DNA of 64,000 bases from Bacteroidales bacterium (GTDB lineage: Bacteria; Bacteroidota; Bacteroidia; Bacteroidales; UBA932), in NCBI GenBank assembly GCA_017935505.1, contig JAGBHM010000033.1, positions 124,001 to 188,000 on the forward strand. Reading direction: 5' to 3'. The notes beneath the pieces were generated by a model that saw only the letters and a program-made list of their open reading frames with translations, was not told the DNA's origin and made no database searches. A program made the position numbers and the translations under genes. Each line of letters opens with the position of its first letter. Position 1 is the stretch's first letter. This document shows positions 17,060 through 26,628 of the stretch, piece after piece.

Positions 17060-18418
17060 CTACAACCCTGTAAAATCTGCACACTCGAATGCCAGTGAAG
17101 GCACTTGCCATCTTGTACATCTCCTTGCATCATTTCCGGTAAACAGCAGGGTATTCCAGAGTGAAATCATATTTCCGGTGATATTCATCTCCCTTATTGG
17201 GTGTGCAATCTCTCCATTCTTTATGAGGAATCCTTCTATTCCATATGAAAAGTCTCCGGTGGTGCCATTGCAGTTGCCACCATTGAAACCTGTGACAAAA
17301 ATGCCGTCCCCAACTATCTTTATCATCTCGGCCAATGTGAGGTTACGGTATTGGTTTTCATACCCTTCTGTTGAAAATGATGGCACCGACGGACCCTCTA
17401 CAGTTGCTCTAACACCCATTTTATTTGCATAATAAGTATTTATGAAATAGGTATTTACAACGCCAGAACCTATTATTTGAAGATCTTTTGTGGCAATTCC
17501 TTCAGCATCAAAATATCTCGAGCCTGACATCCCTTTGAGATGAGGTGTGTCTATCAGGTTAAGATGCTCAGGAAATACTTTTTGTCCAAGTTTGTTTAGC
17601 AGAAAAGAGTTGTTCTGCTGTATGCTGTCGCCATTGAGTGCCGATATGATAGGGGAGAGCAGACGGCTGGCACAACTGTTCTCTACAATCATGCGGTATC
17701 TGCCGCTCTTTATCTTTTTAGGCGACAGTTTGGCCAAGGCCCTCTCTAGTGCAACAGTTCCGCACCCCTGTGGATGAAAATCAGAGAACTGCATTGTGCT
17801 GTCGTACCACCAGGCTTCAGGGCGTGCATCAGATCTGCCCTTTACCGAGCACTCGGCGCTTATGGTAAAGCCACTCTGGAGCGATTCTCCCTCAAAACTT
17901 TGTGAATCGATCATGTATTGATAGTCGAGATAATCTCCATATTCGGTGTTGGCAGATATGAGCAGCTTGCTCTTGCCCTCAATTTCGTTATAGGCATTAA
18001 AGGCTATCTCTTTCTTTGTATCCGGGGAGAGGGTGAGCACTGTAGGATCGAACTGCCCTAAATCTTCACATTCTCCCTTGAAATAGAGCGACTTTTCGGG
18101 GAGTGTGCGGCACTTGTCTTCGGCAAGAAGAGTTGTAGCTGCAATAGACTGTTTTATAAAGTATTCCAGTTCATCTCTCTCCATTCTGTTGGTTGAAAAG
18201 ACACCATATCTTCCCTTGCTGTAGAGCTGTATGTAGAGCGAGCGGTCGTTGGCCATATGGAGCCTGTCGAGCTTTCCGTCGAGAACTGCAAATGCATTCT
18301 GCATTCCCATATTGAGGGTGACGCGGGCATGCTCCGCCCCATTTTTGAGGGAGATTTCAAGTGCCTCCTTTGCAAGTTCCTTCTCTTGTCTGTTATTCAA
18401 TATATTGTTCTCCATCAT
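17060..18418 (-). CDS. pmbA: TldE/PmbA-type component of the TldD-TldE metalloprotease
   Basis: A 452-residue U62-family protein lacking a HExxxH motif, so it is the non-catalytic partner of TldD encoded just upstream. Family blocks include KNGAEHARVTLNMGM near the N-terminus, SFEGESLQSGFTISAECSVKGRSDA in the middle (part of the shared barrel) and GFNGGNCNGTTGDFSYGIEGFLIKNGE near the end. In enterobacteria the TldD/E heterodimer trims unfolded peptides and matures microcin B17. No ribosomally made peptide precursor was seen nearby. The stop of tldD is 25 bases upstream, so the pair should be co-transcribed. Confidence 0.92.
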   Translation of the reverse strand: MMENNILNNRQEKELAKEALEISLKNGAEHARVTLNMGMQNAFAVLDGKLDRLHMANDRSLYIQLYSKGRYGVFSTNRMERDELEYFIKQSIAATTLLAEDKCRTLPEKSLYFKGECEDLGQFDPTVLTLSPDTKKEIAFNAYNEIEGKSKLLISANTEYGDYLDYQYMIDSQSFEGESLQSGFTISAECSVKGRSDARPEAWWYDSTMQFSDFHPQGCGTVALERALAKLSPKKIKSGRYRMIVENSCASRLLSPIISALNGDSIQQNNSFLLNKLGQKVFPEHLNLIDTPHLKGMSGSRYFDAEGIATKDLQIIGSGVVNTYFINTYYANKMGVRATVEGPSVPSFSTEGYENQYRNLTLAEMIKIVGDGIFVTGFNGGNCNGTTGDFSYGIEGFLIKNGEIAHPIREMNITGNMISLWNTLLFTGNDARRCTRWQVPSLAFECADFTGL

Positions 18419-18443
18419 CAAATCTTTACAGTTTTACGGCAAA

Positions 18444-19862
18444 TCAATTTGAACCGCCAACGGTCAATTTGTTTACCAGAACACTCGGCATGCCGCATGA
18501 TACAGGACAGTACTGCTCTTTACCGCATGTCCAGGTGCTGTTGTCGATAGTGTTGTTGTCTGCAACAGCTATAATATCCTTTAGGGCCTGTGGTCCGTTT
18601 CCAATAATGTTTATATCCTTAATAGGCTGTGTAAGTTTGCCATTTTCAATTAAATAACCGCTTTTTACAAAGAATGTGAAGTCTCCGGCACCAATCTGTA
18701 CCTGGCCGTTTGAGAAGTTGTCGGCATAGATTCCGTTCTTGACCGAAGCAATGAGCTCCTCTTCCGGGAGATTCCCACTCTCCATGTATGTTGCCCTCAT
18801 ACGTGGAAGCGGCATATATCTGAAAGACTCCCTGCGGCCGTTTCCTGTTGGGGCAGTATTGTAATATGAGGCGCTTATCCTGTCGTGCAGATATGAGTTG
18901 AGTATACCATCTTTTACAAGGTATGTCTTTTGTCCAGGTATTCCTTCATCATCATAATTTACAGCACCTCTGTTGCCTTTGATTGTACCGTCATCTATTA
19001 TGTTTATTGAGTTGTGGCATACCTGTTTGCCCATCATATCTGAGAATATTGAGGTGCCTTTTCTGTTGAAATCTGCTTCAAATGCGTGTCCTACAGCCTC
19101 ATGCAACAGAATTCCTGAACTTCCGCTGCCCATTACAACTTGCATCTCTCCTCCCTTAGGCTGTTTTGCTCCAAAGAGGAAAGCTGTCTTTGAAATGACC
19201 TCTTCGGCAATTGTGTCAATCAGCCTGTCGTCAATCATCTCAAAGCCGCTTCTGAAGCTGCGGGAAGTACCTCCGCTCTCTATTTTGCCGCCATCCTGCA
19301 TTACACAGTTGCAAGTGACTGAAACCATTGGCCTCAAATCTGCGTATGTCTCTCCCAAAGAGTTGTAGAAGAGTATTTTTGTAATTGAATCGGAGATTCT
19401 TGCCATAACCTTCACAACTCTTGAGTCTGCATCAAATACGAGAGTGTTGAGCCTGTTGAGATAAGGTATCTTATCTGTAACGGTTGTCTGCTCCCAGCCT
19501 TTAATTATAGGATATCGGTTATTGCCCTGGAGCAATGTTATATTTTGTGGTGGTATGTAGCTTCCCGAGGCGGAGGTGGCTATTCTGGCTGCGGTTCTTG
19601 CAGCCTTTTCCATCTGGGGCATTGTGGTAATTTCGGAATATGCGTATCCGGTCTGGTCTCCGCTCAATACCCTGATTCCAACACCGTAATCAATGTGGGA
19701 GCCTGCTGCATTCACCTCTCCATCGCGCAGGGCGAGTTCATTGCTTATTGAGTGTTCAAAATAGAGGTCGGCATAGTCGCCACCCTCCTCAAGAGCTATG
19801 TTTATGAGCCTCTGGAGGTCTGATACCTCAATTCCGAACAGTTCAAGATATTTGTTGTACAT
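18444..19862 (-). CDS. tldD: TldD metallopeptidase, catalytic subunit
   Basis: A 472-residue U62-family zinc peptidase. The catalytic motif LLHEAVGHAFEAD (HExxxH, residues 254-259) is intact, followed by GYLIENGKLTQPIKDINIIGNG, the family's C-terminal signature. Together with the TldE homolog downstream it should form a heterodimer that degrades unstructured peptides threaded into a cavity. The start at ATG 19862 (MYNKYLELFG) is chosen; the upstream extension of the frame is Arg/Gln-rich and not conserved. The order M14 carboxypeptidase, tldD, tldE on one strand with gaps of 14 and 25 bases suggests one peptidase operon. Confidence 0.95.
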   Translation of the reverse strand: MYNKYLELFGIEVSDLQRLINIALEEGGDYADLYFEHSISNELALRDGEVNAAGSHIDYGVGIRVLSGDQTGYAYSEITTMPQMEKAARTAARIATSASGSYIPPQNITLLQGNNRYPIIKGWEQTTVTDKIPYLNRLNTLVFDADSRVVKVMARISDSITKILFYNSLGETYADLRPMVSVTCNCVMQDGGKIESGGTSRSFRSGFEMIDDRLIDTIAEEVISKTAFLFGAKQPKGGEMQVVMGSGSSGILLHEAVGHAFEADFNRKGTSIFSDMMGKQVCHNSINIIDDGTIKGNRGAVNYDDEGIPGQKTYLVKDGILNSYLHDRISASYYNTAPTGNGRRESFRYMPLPRMRATYMESGNLPEEELIASVKNGIYADNFSNGQVQIGAGDFTFFVKSGYLIENGKLTQPIKDINIIGNGPQALKDIIAVADNNTIDNSTWTCGKEQYCPVSCGMPSVLVNKLTVGGSN

Positions 19863-19876
19863 TGTAGTTTTCCGGT

Positions 19877-21466
19877 TTATTCCTGTTTTATCAATAGTAT
19901 GCTGTCGGCAATATCTCCTTTGGCGGACATTTTGCGCAGACATTGGAATCTTCCATCTGTCAGCTGAGTAACAGTGCCTATTTTAATCCATTCATTCTCA
20001 CCATCTTTGCTTACCTTCAAATTCTCACCTGCATTCCATTTGTATACATCATATCTTCCGGCAGGAAGGTTCTTTATCTTATATTTTACAGTGGCTCCAT
20101 CTTTTTTTGCAACAAGGTATGAATCACCAAAATAGATATGCTGCATATCAGTTTTTTTCTCAAATCCACCTCTGCGCGACGGCTCGCTGAGTACAACTCT
20201 TTTCGCAGAAGGGATATTCAGATAATCACCTATCGCATAGATATTGTGTATTGCCATTGCTCTGAGATTCTCGAGTGAAACCCATTCACCATCGCGGTTA
20301 TTGTTGTAGAAGGTGTATGGTGTCTCAAAAGTTGCAGCAAGCGATCTCTCTCCAAAGTTTTCCCAGAACCATCCCTCCAGATATCTTGGTGATACATTTG
20401 AAAATTTCAGATCATCTTTTCTGAAGTATGGGTTACGGTCGATTGTAAGATTTGAGAAGAGCATAAGATCTTTGTAGTAGCGGTCTGAAGTGGTTTCGGC
20501 CTTGTGCACCCAGTAGGTTGTCTGGTTAAGACTCTGTGAATGCATGTTTAGTACTACATCAATTGGCTTTTCTGCGGTCACCTTGGTTAGAAATGCCTTT
20601 ATATTCTTGACCTCCTGAGCAGTAAGCTCATCAGAATAGTTGTAGTTCACCTCAAGGTTTATACCGTTTGAGTTGGAACGTGACATTCCCTCTTGTACTC
20701 CGTCTGGATTTGTGAATGGGAGTATGTAGAAGACCACATTTTTCCTCAAATCTTCAGCATACTGGCAATTGCCTGTAAGAGTCTCAATCATTTGGTCGAG
20801 GTGCCAGCTTCCAGGAGTTTCACTTGTGTGGATACGGCCATGGATATAGACCCTCTTTTTATTTTTGTCGGGAACATTATTATCTGTAACAATCATCAGA
20901 GGCATGTTGCGGCCATGCTCGCTTTTTCCTATACTTATTGTCTCTACACAATCCCTCTTTCCCCACTCCTGGAGACGTGAATTGAGATAACTCTCTGTGT
21001 ATGGGGTGAAATATGCAATGTATACACTGTCTTTTTCATATTTTTTCTGGATTGTATTCTCTTTTGCGCACTCCTCTTCTGTGAAACGGATGTAGTTTTT
21101 GCCATCATATGAATAGAAAGGACGGCGGGCATCCGAGTTGTGCACATTCAGCTGGATATCTTTTCCTTTCACTCCGGTCATAAGAAAATGGTACCATCTT
21201 GCACTTGGCGGAAGCTGCGGATCTGCCGGATTTTTAGGGTCGAATCTAGAATAGATATCAAACTCCAGAGCCGGCTGCGCAAGCTGCATCTGTGCATGTA
21301 TCATCATCATGGCCTTTACACTTACACTGTCGAGTGAGCCTGATTCAAAATTTGTGAAGAATTTTACACCGCATTTTTCTGTCTGCGGATCCATTTTAAC
21401 CTGAGCTGCGAGTGTGTAACTGCCAATTGTGAGCAGTAGTGCTAAGAGTAAATTTTTGATATTCAT
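19877..21466 (-). CDS. Exported M14-family zinc carboxypeptidase, resembling cytosolic carboxypeptidases
   Basis: A 529-residue secreted metallocarboxypeptidase. The signal peptide (residues 1-21) ends LAAQ. An N-terminal beta domain (residues 33-130: FFTNFESGSLDSV, WYHFLMTGVKGK, RRPFYSYDG) matches the domain that precedes the catalytic unit in eukaryotic cytosolic carboxypeptidases. The catalytic part has the zinc pair H213/E216 in GRIHTSETPGSW, the third ligand His in LNMHSQ and the general-base Glu in AATFETPYT. A short C-terminal beta domain follows. The substrate is unknown; CCP relatives remove acidic tail residues. It lies 14 bases upstream of tldD and 12 downstream of TIGR02757. Confidence 0.9.
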   Translation of the reverse strand: MNIKNLLLALLLTIGSYTLAAQVKMDPQTEKCGVKFFTNFESGSLDSVSVKAMMMIHAQMQLAQPALEFDIYSRFDPKNPADPQLPPSARWYHFLMTGVKGKDIQLNVHNSDARRPFYSYDGKNYIRFTEEECAKENTIQKKYEKDSVYIAYFTPYTESYLNSRLQEWGKRDCVETISIGKSEHGRNMPLMIVTDNNVPDKNKKRVYIHGRIHTSETPGSWHLDQMIETLTGNCQYAEDLRKNVVFYILPFTNPDGVQEGMSRSNSNGINLEVNYNYSDELTAQEVKNIKAFLTKVTAEKPIDVVLNMHSQSLNQTTYWVHKAETTSDRYYKDLMLFSNLTIDRNPYFRKDDLKFSNVSPRYLEGWFWENFGERSLAATFETPYTFYNNNRDGEWVSLENLRAMAIHNIYAIGDYLNIPSAKRVVLSEPSRRGGFEKKTDMQHIYFGDSYLVAKKDGATVKYKIKNLPAGRYDVYKWNAGENLKVSKDGENEWIKIGTVTQLTDGRFQCLRKMSAKGDIADSILLIKQE

Positions 21467-21478
21467 AATGTTATAATT

Positions 21479-22189
21479 TTATTTCTTGTTTTCTCTCATG
21501 GTTGCCGCATATGCAAAGAGTGCAAAATCACCCTTGCAAGGATCATCCGGAAAGACTTTTTTCAGAAAATCTGTAATTTGCAGGGCTGTTGTAATGTCGC
21601 TCCCTTTTCTCTCTGTTATTCCCATGTTTATGGCGCTTCTGTGCACATGTACATCGAGCGGAATTATAAGCTCTGCCGGAGATATGCTCTTCCAGATGCC
21701 AAGATCAACTATGCCGTCGTTGCGGACCATCCATCTTCTGAACATATGGATCTTTTTGTTGGCAGCTTTAGGGTCGCTTTTTTGGCCATATACCATAACT
21801 CTTATCTGGTCTGGAGTAAGCTTCTCCAGGCTTTCATTATTGCTGTAGAACTCTTTGAGACGTCCGCAGATGGCTGCAAAATCACTCCATTTTATGGTGC
21901 GGTGCAGACTTTTGTCTTCATTGCGATAGTTGCCCTCCATCACATATTGATATGGTTTCCAGCCCATCTCATCAAAAGCCCTTGTACAGTCCCTAACAAT
22001 CATATCCCTGCGTCCCCATGCAAGATGGGCTGCGATAATTCCTGCTATTTCAACATCCTGAAGCAGGCATCTGCCCTCCCTGAACAGTTCTGCAAAGTGC
22101 TTTGGAAACCTTATCGGGTCACCCTCAAAATATTCAGCTTTATTATATTCATCAGCCAACCGGCAGATCGTATCTATTGTTTTTTCCAT
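21479..22189 (-). CDS. TIGR02757 family (DUF2400) protein
   Basis: A 236-residue protein of a conserved, uncharacterised family. Recognisable blocks are DVEIAGIIAAHLAWGRRDMI, RWMVRNDGIVDLGIW, and LIIPLDVHVHRSAINMGI, a segment reminiscent of helix-hairpin-helix DNA glycosylases, with a final DPCKGDFALFAYA. The helical fold and that motif suggest nucleic-acid binding, but no catalytic residue set can be assigned with confidence. It heads the minus-strand peptidase run, and its upstream region (TATCTTTGC on the minus strand at 22206-22214) looks like a promoter shared divergently with the tricorn gene. Confidence 0.85.
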   Translation of the reverse strand: MEKTIDTICRLADEYNKAEYFEGDPIRFPKHFAELFREGRCLLQDVEIAGIIAAHLAWGRRDMIVRDCTRAFDEMGWKPYQYVMEGNYRNEDKSLHRTIKWSDFAAICGRLKEFYSNNESLEKLTPDQIRVMVYGQKSDPKAANKKIHMFRRWMVRNDGIVDLGIWKSISPAELIIPLDVHVHRSAINMGITERKGSDITTALQITDFLKKVFPDDPCKGDFALFAYAATMRENKK

Positions 22190-22285
22190 TATTTTCCAAT
22201 ATATTGCAAAGATACTAAAAAGTAGGGTTGGGCTTAATATTTTTGTGTATTTATTGAAAGTGGGTATTATAAAAAAACAAATGAT

Positions 22286-25200
22286 ATGAAGAAGTTTATC
22301 TTTACTCTGGCAGCCATGGTTTATACTGTTGCACTTATGGCATCAGAGCCTCTCTGGCTGCGCTATCCGGCTATTTCTCCAGATGGAAAAACCATTGCAT
22401 TCAACTATAAAGGAGATATATATCTGGTATCGTCCAATGGAGGAAAGGCAAGTTGTCTTGTCTCACACAAGGCCTATGATTATACACCTGTATGGTCTCC
22501 AGACGGATCTCATATTGCTTTTGCCTCAGACCGGTATGGAAATTTCGATATTTTCACAATTCCAGCATCTGGAGGAGAGGTGAATCGTGTTACAACACAC
22601 TCCAATGATGAGGTGCCATGGTCTTTTACTCCTGACGGTTCAAAAATATATTTTTCAGCCAATCTGCAGACTTCGGCGCAGAGCCGTGTATATACAAAGA
22701 AGCCATATCTGAGAGAGTTGTATGCCGTTCAAACTGAAGGTGGAGCCCAAACGCTGGTATTGCCTACATCAGCAGAGGAGATCTCCCCACTTGCCTCCGG
22801 TGAAGGCTTTTTCTATCAAGACCGTCCTGGCGCCGAGGAGATCTGGAGAAAACACCATACCTCTGCAGCTGCCTGTGACATTTGGCTTTATAAAGATGGA
22901 AAACATACAAAACTGACAGATTTCAACGGAGAGGATCGTGTGCCGCGTCTTGCCCCAGACGGTAAAAATGTCTATTTTTTGAGTGAACGCGACGGTTCAT
23001 TCAATCTCTATTCCTTCTCTGTAGAGGCTCCCTCTGAGGTAACACGCCATACTTATCACGAGCTGCATCCGGTCCGTTCGTTGACGATTGCTGATAATGG
23101 GACATTGTGTTACAGCTACGATGGCAGCATATATATAAAACGTAAGGATGGTAAATCCAGAAAATTGAAGATTACAGTTAATGAATCTGAATTTTCTGCT
23201 GCGCCAAAGTATGAGGTGCCAGTAAGACCATCTGATTGTGCAGCAGTTTCTCCAGATGGCAGCCAGATGGTCTTTGCATTCAGGGGAGAACTCTATGTAA
23301 CATCAACAGATACCAATCCACTGACCCGTCGTATTACAAATAGTGTGGCTTCTGAAGCAGATCCTGTATTTTCTCCAGATGGCCGTACTTTGGTATATGC
23401 GTCGGAGAAAAGTGGAAAATGGAATCTCTATCGGATTACTCTTGGTGAAGAAGATGATGATTTTATTACAGCCGCCAACCTGGTGGAGGAACCTCTTCTG
23501 CAAAATGCAGGCTTTGACCGGAGGATGCCTCTCTTTTCTCCGGATGGTAAGGAACTCTCTTTTATAGAAAACCGCGACAGACTTATGGTGATGAATTTGG
23601 CCGATGCTCAGGTGCGCCAGGTAACAGACGGTTCCCATATCAGCCAGACTTGGGGCGTATATCCCTATTCATGGTCGCCAGATGGCAAATGGTTTGTATT
23701 GGAAGGGGATGTACTCAAGCACAAAACCAACATTTTGCTGGTGAATGCTTCAGGTAAGGAACCTATTATAAATCTTACCCGTTCGGGCTATCCTGATACA
23801 GATCCTGTGTGGGCACTTGGCGGGGATGCAATCCTTTTCATGTCACAGCGTTATGGAATGTATGACCAGTCGCGTGTGGGTGGAGGAACAAAATCTCTCT
23901 TTATCTTTTATCTGAACAAGCAGGCAGAGGAGAGATATGTGATACCGCAGTCGCAACATCAGGCATTGGGGATAGCTTCACATTATGGAAATGGCGTGCA
24001 AGAGGTGAAAATAGATTCTTTTGGCTTTAATGACCGCATTGGGCGCCTTACAAAAACAACTGTCTCAAATATAATTGCAGACAGGGATGGCAATTATGCA
24101 TATGGTATTGCCGACAAGCATCTGGTGAGGATAGATTTGCACAAACCTATGCCTGCAAATATGGAGATACTGGGCAAAGCCTCAGGTAAACTTGCTTTTG
24201 ACCGTTTGCAGGAGAATATATTCATTTTGGGAAGCAAGCCTCAAAAGTATGAGCTATCAGGAGGAAAATTCTCCCAGATAGTGGTTTCTGGAAGCTATGA
24301 AGTTGATGCTGCAGCAGAGTATCTGTTTATGTTTGACCATATTTCAAATGAGATGCAGAGGCGTTTCTATGATAAAGATATGCATGGAGTTGATTGGAAA
24401 ATGTACTGTGAGGCTTACAGAAAGTTTGTGCCGCATATAAATAATAATTACGATTTTTCGGAAATGTGCGGAGAGTTGCTTGGAGAACTTAACGTTTCGC
24501 ATACAGGATTGCGTTATGCCCGACCTGTTGAAAAGTGGCATGATGCTACAGGTGAATTGGGCCTGTATACCGATTATAATTATAAAGGTGGAGGGTTGAA
24601 AGTGACTGAGGTATTATTGGGTGGACCTTTTGATATTTCTACATCAAGATTGGAGGCTGGTGATATTATTGAGGCAATCGATGATGTAGTGTTGGCCAAG
24701 GGGATGGATTATTATCCACTTCTTAACCACAAGGCAGGAAAAGCGGTTAAAATCAGGATTAGAAAGGTCTCTGGTGAGATTGTTGAAGAGACTGTATTCC
24801 CTGTGACAAGAGAGAAATATGACGAACTGATTTATCAGCGCTGGATGGCCCGCAATGCAGAAGAGGTGGAGAGACTCTCTGGTGGACGTATAGGATATGT
24901 ACATTTGGATTTTATGAACAAGCCTGCTTATCATCATCTCTATCTCACATCTTTGGGCCGTTACTACCATTGCGATGCCCTTGTGTTTGATGTCAGGGAT
25001 AATGGAGGTGGTTCACTGCATCCGAGAATAGAGGAGTTTTTCAGCGGAACGCAATATTGGACAGGAGAGGTGAGGGGTATGGTTACCAAGTCTATGCCAA
25101 GGCGCAGATGGATATATCCGTCGGCAATGCTCATAAATGCAGGATGTTATTCCGACGGTCATGGTACTCCTTGGGTGTATGACCATCTTGATTTGGGGAC

Positions 25201-25468
25201 AACAGTTGGTATGCCTATTCCTGGAAGCATGACTACATGCAATAGAGAAAAGCAACGTGATGAGACTCTTATACTTGGAGTGCCTATAGTGGGATTTTAT
25301 ATGAAAGATGGCAGAACAACTGAAAATACCCAGACAGAGCCAGATGTGAGGGTTGAAAATAGAAAAGAGGATGTGGCGGCAGGCAAAGACCAACAACTCG
25401 AATCAATTGTAAATCTACTTCTTGATCAGATTGACACCCATCCTAAGCGTCCATGGAAGCGCAGATAA
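22286..25468 (+). CDS. Tricorn protease homolog, S41 family
   Basis: A 1060-residue exported protease with a signal peptide (residues 1-20). Residues ~20-600 carry TolB/WD40-like repeats, seen as repeated SPDGxxIAF and PDG motifs, forming two beta-propellers that gate the substrate. A C1 helical domain, a PDZ domain (~750-830) and the S41 catalytic C-terminus follow. Ser738-His739 (NVSHTG) and Ser956 (CYSDG) line up with Ser745, His746 and Ser965 of the archaeal tricorn, so it should be active. Tricorn degrades oligopeptides from larger proteases. It is divergent from the minus-strand peptidase cluster and ends at a bidirectional terminator. Confidence 0.92.
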   Translation: MKKFIFTLAAMVYTVALMASEPLWLRYPAISPDGKTIAFNYKGDIYLVSSNGGKASCLVSHKAYDYTPVWSPDGSHIAFASDRYGNFDIFTIPASGGEVNRVTTHSNDEVPWSFTPDGSKIYFSANLQTSAQSRVYTKKPYLRELYAVQTEGGAQTLVLPTSAEEISPLASGEGFFYQDRPGAEEIWRKHHTSAAACDIWLYKDGKHTKLTDFNGEDRVPRLAPDGKNVYFLSERDGSFNLYSFSVEAPSEVTRHTYHELHPVRSLTIADNGTLCYSYDGSIYIKRKDGKSRKLKITVNESEFSAAPKYEVPVRPSDCAAVSPDGSQMVFAFRGELYVTSTDTNPLTRRITNSVASEADPVFSPDGRTLVYASEKSGKWNLYRITLGEEDDDFITAANLVEEPLLQNAGFDRRMPLFSPDGKELSFIENRDRLMVMNLADAQVRQVTDGSHISQTWGVYPYSWSPDGKWFVLEGDVLKHKTNILLVNASGKEPIINLTRSGYPDTDPVWALGGDAILFMSQRYGMYDQSRVGGGTKSLFIFYLNKQAEERYVIPQSQHQALGIASHYGNGVQEVKIDSFGFNDRIGRLTKTTVSNIIADRDGNYAYGIADKHLVRIDLHKPMPANMEILGKASGKLAFDRLQENIFILGSKPQKYELSGGKFSQIVVSGSYEVDAAAEYLFMFDHISNEMQRRFYDKDMHGVDWKMYCEAYRKFVPHINNNYDFSEMCGELLGELNVSHTGLRYARPVEKWHDATGELGLYTDYNYKGGGLKVTEVLLGGPFDISTSRLEAGDIIEAIDDVVLAKGMDYYPLLNHKAGKAVKIRIRKVSGEIVEETVFPVTREKYDELIYQRWMARNAEEVERLSGGRIGYVHLDFMNKPAYHHLYLTSLGRYYHCDALVFDVRDNGGGSLHPRIEEFFSGTQYWTGEVRGMVTKSMPRRRWIYPSAMLINAGCYSDGHGTPWVYDHLDLGTTVGMPIPGSMTTCNREKQRDETLILGVPIVGFYMKDGRTTENTQTEPDVRVENRKEDVAAGKDQQLESIVNLLLDQIDTHPKRPWKRR

Positions 25469-25471
25469 AAC

Positions 25472-25507
25472 AAAAACCACCCCAATATTGAGGTGGTTTT
25501 TATTTTT
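25472..25507. terminator. Bidirectional terminator between the tricorn gene and rpmE2
   Basis: AAAAACCACC and GGTGGTTTTT pair around a short AT-rich loop, giving a stem of about ten base pairs with A-run and T-run flanks. It serves two convergent genes. Confidence 0.85.
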
Positions 25508-25520
25508 ACACTGCTGTAAA

Positions 25521-25766
25521 TTATTTTCTTTTGTAACGTTGGTAGAATTTATCAACACGACCTGCAGTGTCAACCAATTTCATCTTACCGGTATAGAATG
25601 GGTGAGATGTGTTTGAAATCTCCAATTTGATAAGAGGGTAAGTGACACCGTCGATATCAATAGTTTCTTTTGAGTTTACGCAAGAACGGGTGATAAATAC
25701 CTGCTCGTTTGACATATCCTTGAAAGCAACTAGGCGGTAGCTTTCGGGATGAATACCTTTTTTCAT
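25521..25766 (-). CDS. rpmE2: 50S ribosomal protein L31, type B
   Basis: An 81-residue ribosomal protein. It begins MKKGIHPESYRLVAFKDM and carries SNTSHPFYTGK and the C-terminal VDKFYQRYKRK, all diagnostic of L31. The CxxC zinc ribbon of type A L31 is absent (one Cys only), which marks the zinc-independent type B form usually favoured under zinc limitation. A near-perfect promoter lies at 25800-25830. In Bacteroidetes type B is often the only copy, so its presence does not by itself show zinc regulation. Confidence 0.97.
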   Translation of the reverse strand: MKKGIHPESYRLVAFKDMSNEQVFITRSCVNSKETIDIDGVTYPLIKLEISNTSHPFYTGKMKLVDTAGRVDKFYQRYKRK

Positions 25767-25799
25767 GACTAGTAAATTTTATTTGAATTTTATGGGCTG

Positions 25800-25830
25800 C
25801 AAAGGTAACAATTTATTTGAATTTACCAAA
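25800..25830 (-). promoter_or_regulatory. Promoter of rpmE2
   Basis: Read on the minus strand, TTTG at 25830-25827, a 19-base spacer and TACCTTTGC ending at 25799 match the Bacteroidetes housekeeping consensus. Transcription should start near 25793, giving a leader of roughly 25 bases. Confidence 0.8.
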
Positions 25831-25835
25831 TTATA

Positions 25836-26585
25836 TTACTCTCTGCTGTTGATTTTTCCTAAAAGTTTCAAAATCTCGAGGTAGAGCCATACCAATGTCA
25901 CCATCAGACCGAATGCTCCGTACCACTCCATCTGTTTTGGAGCACCTGCTGCAGATGCCTGCTCAATGAAATTGTAGTCGGCCAGAAGACTGAATGCTGC
26001 AACACCTACAATCAGGCAGCTGATTCCTATGCTTAGCGGTGAATTGCCATAGAGAATAGAGACATCCACGCCAAACAAGGAGAGAAGCATTCCACCCACA
26101 TAGAACACAAGTATTGTGATGAGTGAAATTGTAAGCACCTTCATAAAGGTTCCGTTTACCTTGATCAGACCACTTCTGTATACAGTGAGCATTACAAATG
26201 CACACAGCAGAGTGAGAAGCACTGCATTTATAACAATATTAGGGGCTGTCTGGGCAAATGCATCATTGTACATTGCCGAAATTGCGCCGAGTACAAGGCC
26301 TTCTGCAGCCGCATATACAGGGGCAAGGAATGGTGCTGTCTTTGGTTTGAAGCTTATGATCATGGCGGTTACCAGACCTCCAATCAGACCTCCCCACATC
26401 CAGCCTGTAATTGTGGCAGGATTTATTGCTTCATAGAACATTTTCCAGGTGTATCCTCCTGCTGCAACAACAAGTATAAGCAACAGAAGGGCTTTGGTCA
26501 TAGTTCCTTTAACTGTCATTACTCCACTTTGGGCCATTGCGGCCTCTCTCTTGAAAATGGTGTCGTTCAATACCGGATTTGCCAT
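25836..26585 (-). CDS. Bax inhibitor-1 / YccA family membrane protein
   Basis: A 249-residue integral membrane protein with seven predicted helices. The cytosolic N-terminus (MANPVLNDTIFKREA) precedes the first helix, LLLLILVVAAGGYTWKMF. Conserved YccA-type features include PVYAAAEGLVLGAISAMYND and the late DYNFIEQASAAGAPKQMEWYGAFGLMVTLVWLYLEIL, where Asp residues act as the pH sensor in the related calcium-leak protein BsYetJ. It may be a proton-gated calcium leak or an FtsH regulator; neither is shown here. It follows the DUF1343 gene by 43 bases on the same strand and could be its last cotranscribed gene. Confidence 0.9.
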   Translation of the reverse strand: MANPVLNDTIFKREAAMAQSGVMTVKGTMTKALLLLILVVAAGGYTWKMFYEAINPATITGWMWGGLIGGLVTAMIISFKPKTAPFLAPVYAAAEGLVLGAISAMYNDAFAQTAPNIVINAVLLTLLCAFVMLTVYRSGLIKVNGTFMKVLTISLITILVFYVGGMLLSLFGVDVSILYGNSPLSIGISCLIVGVAAFSLLADYNFIEQASAAGAPKQMEWYGAFGLMVTLVWLYLEILKLLGKINSRE

Positions 26586-26628
26586 AATTTTAAAGTAAAT
26601 TTAATGTTTATTATTGATTTTGTGGAGT

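Noticed and set aside
17060..19862. RiPP biosynthesis locus around TldD/TldE
   Set aside because: No precursor peptide, cyclodehydratase or radical-SAM modification gene was seen next to the pair, which are common housekeeping proteases.
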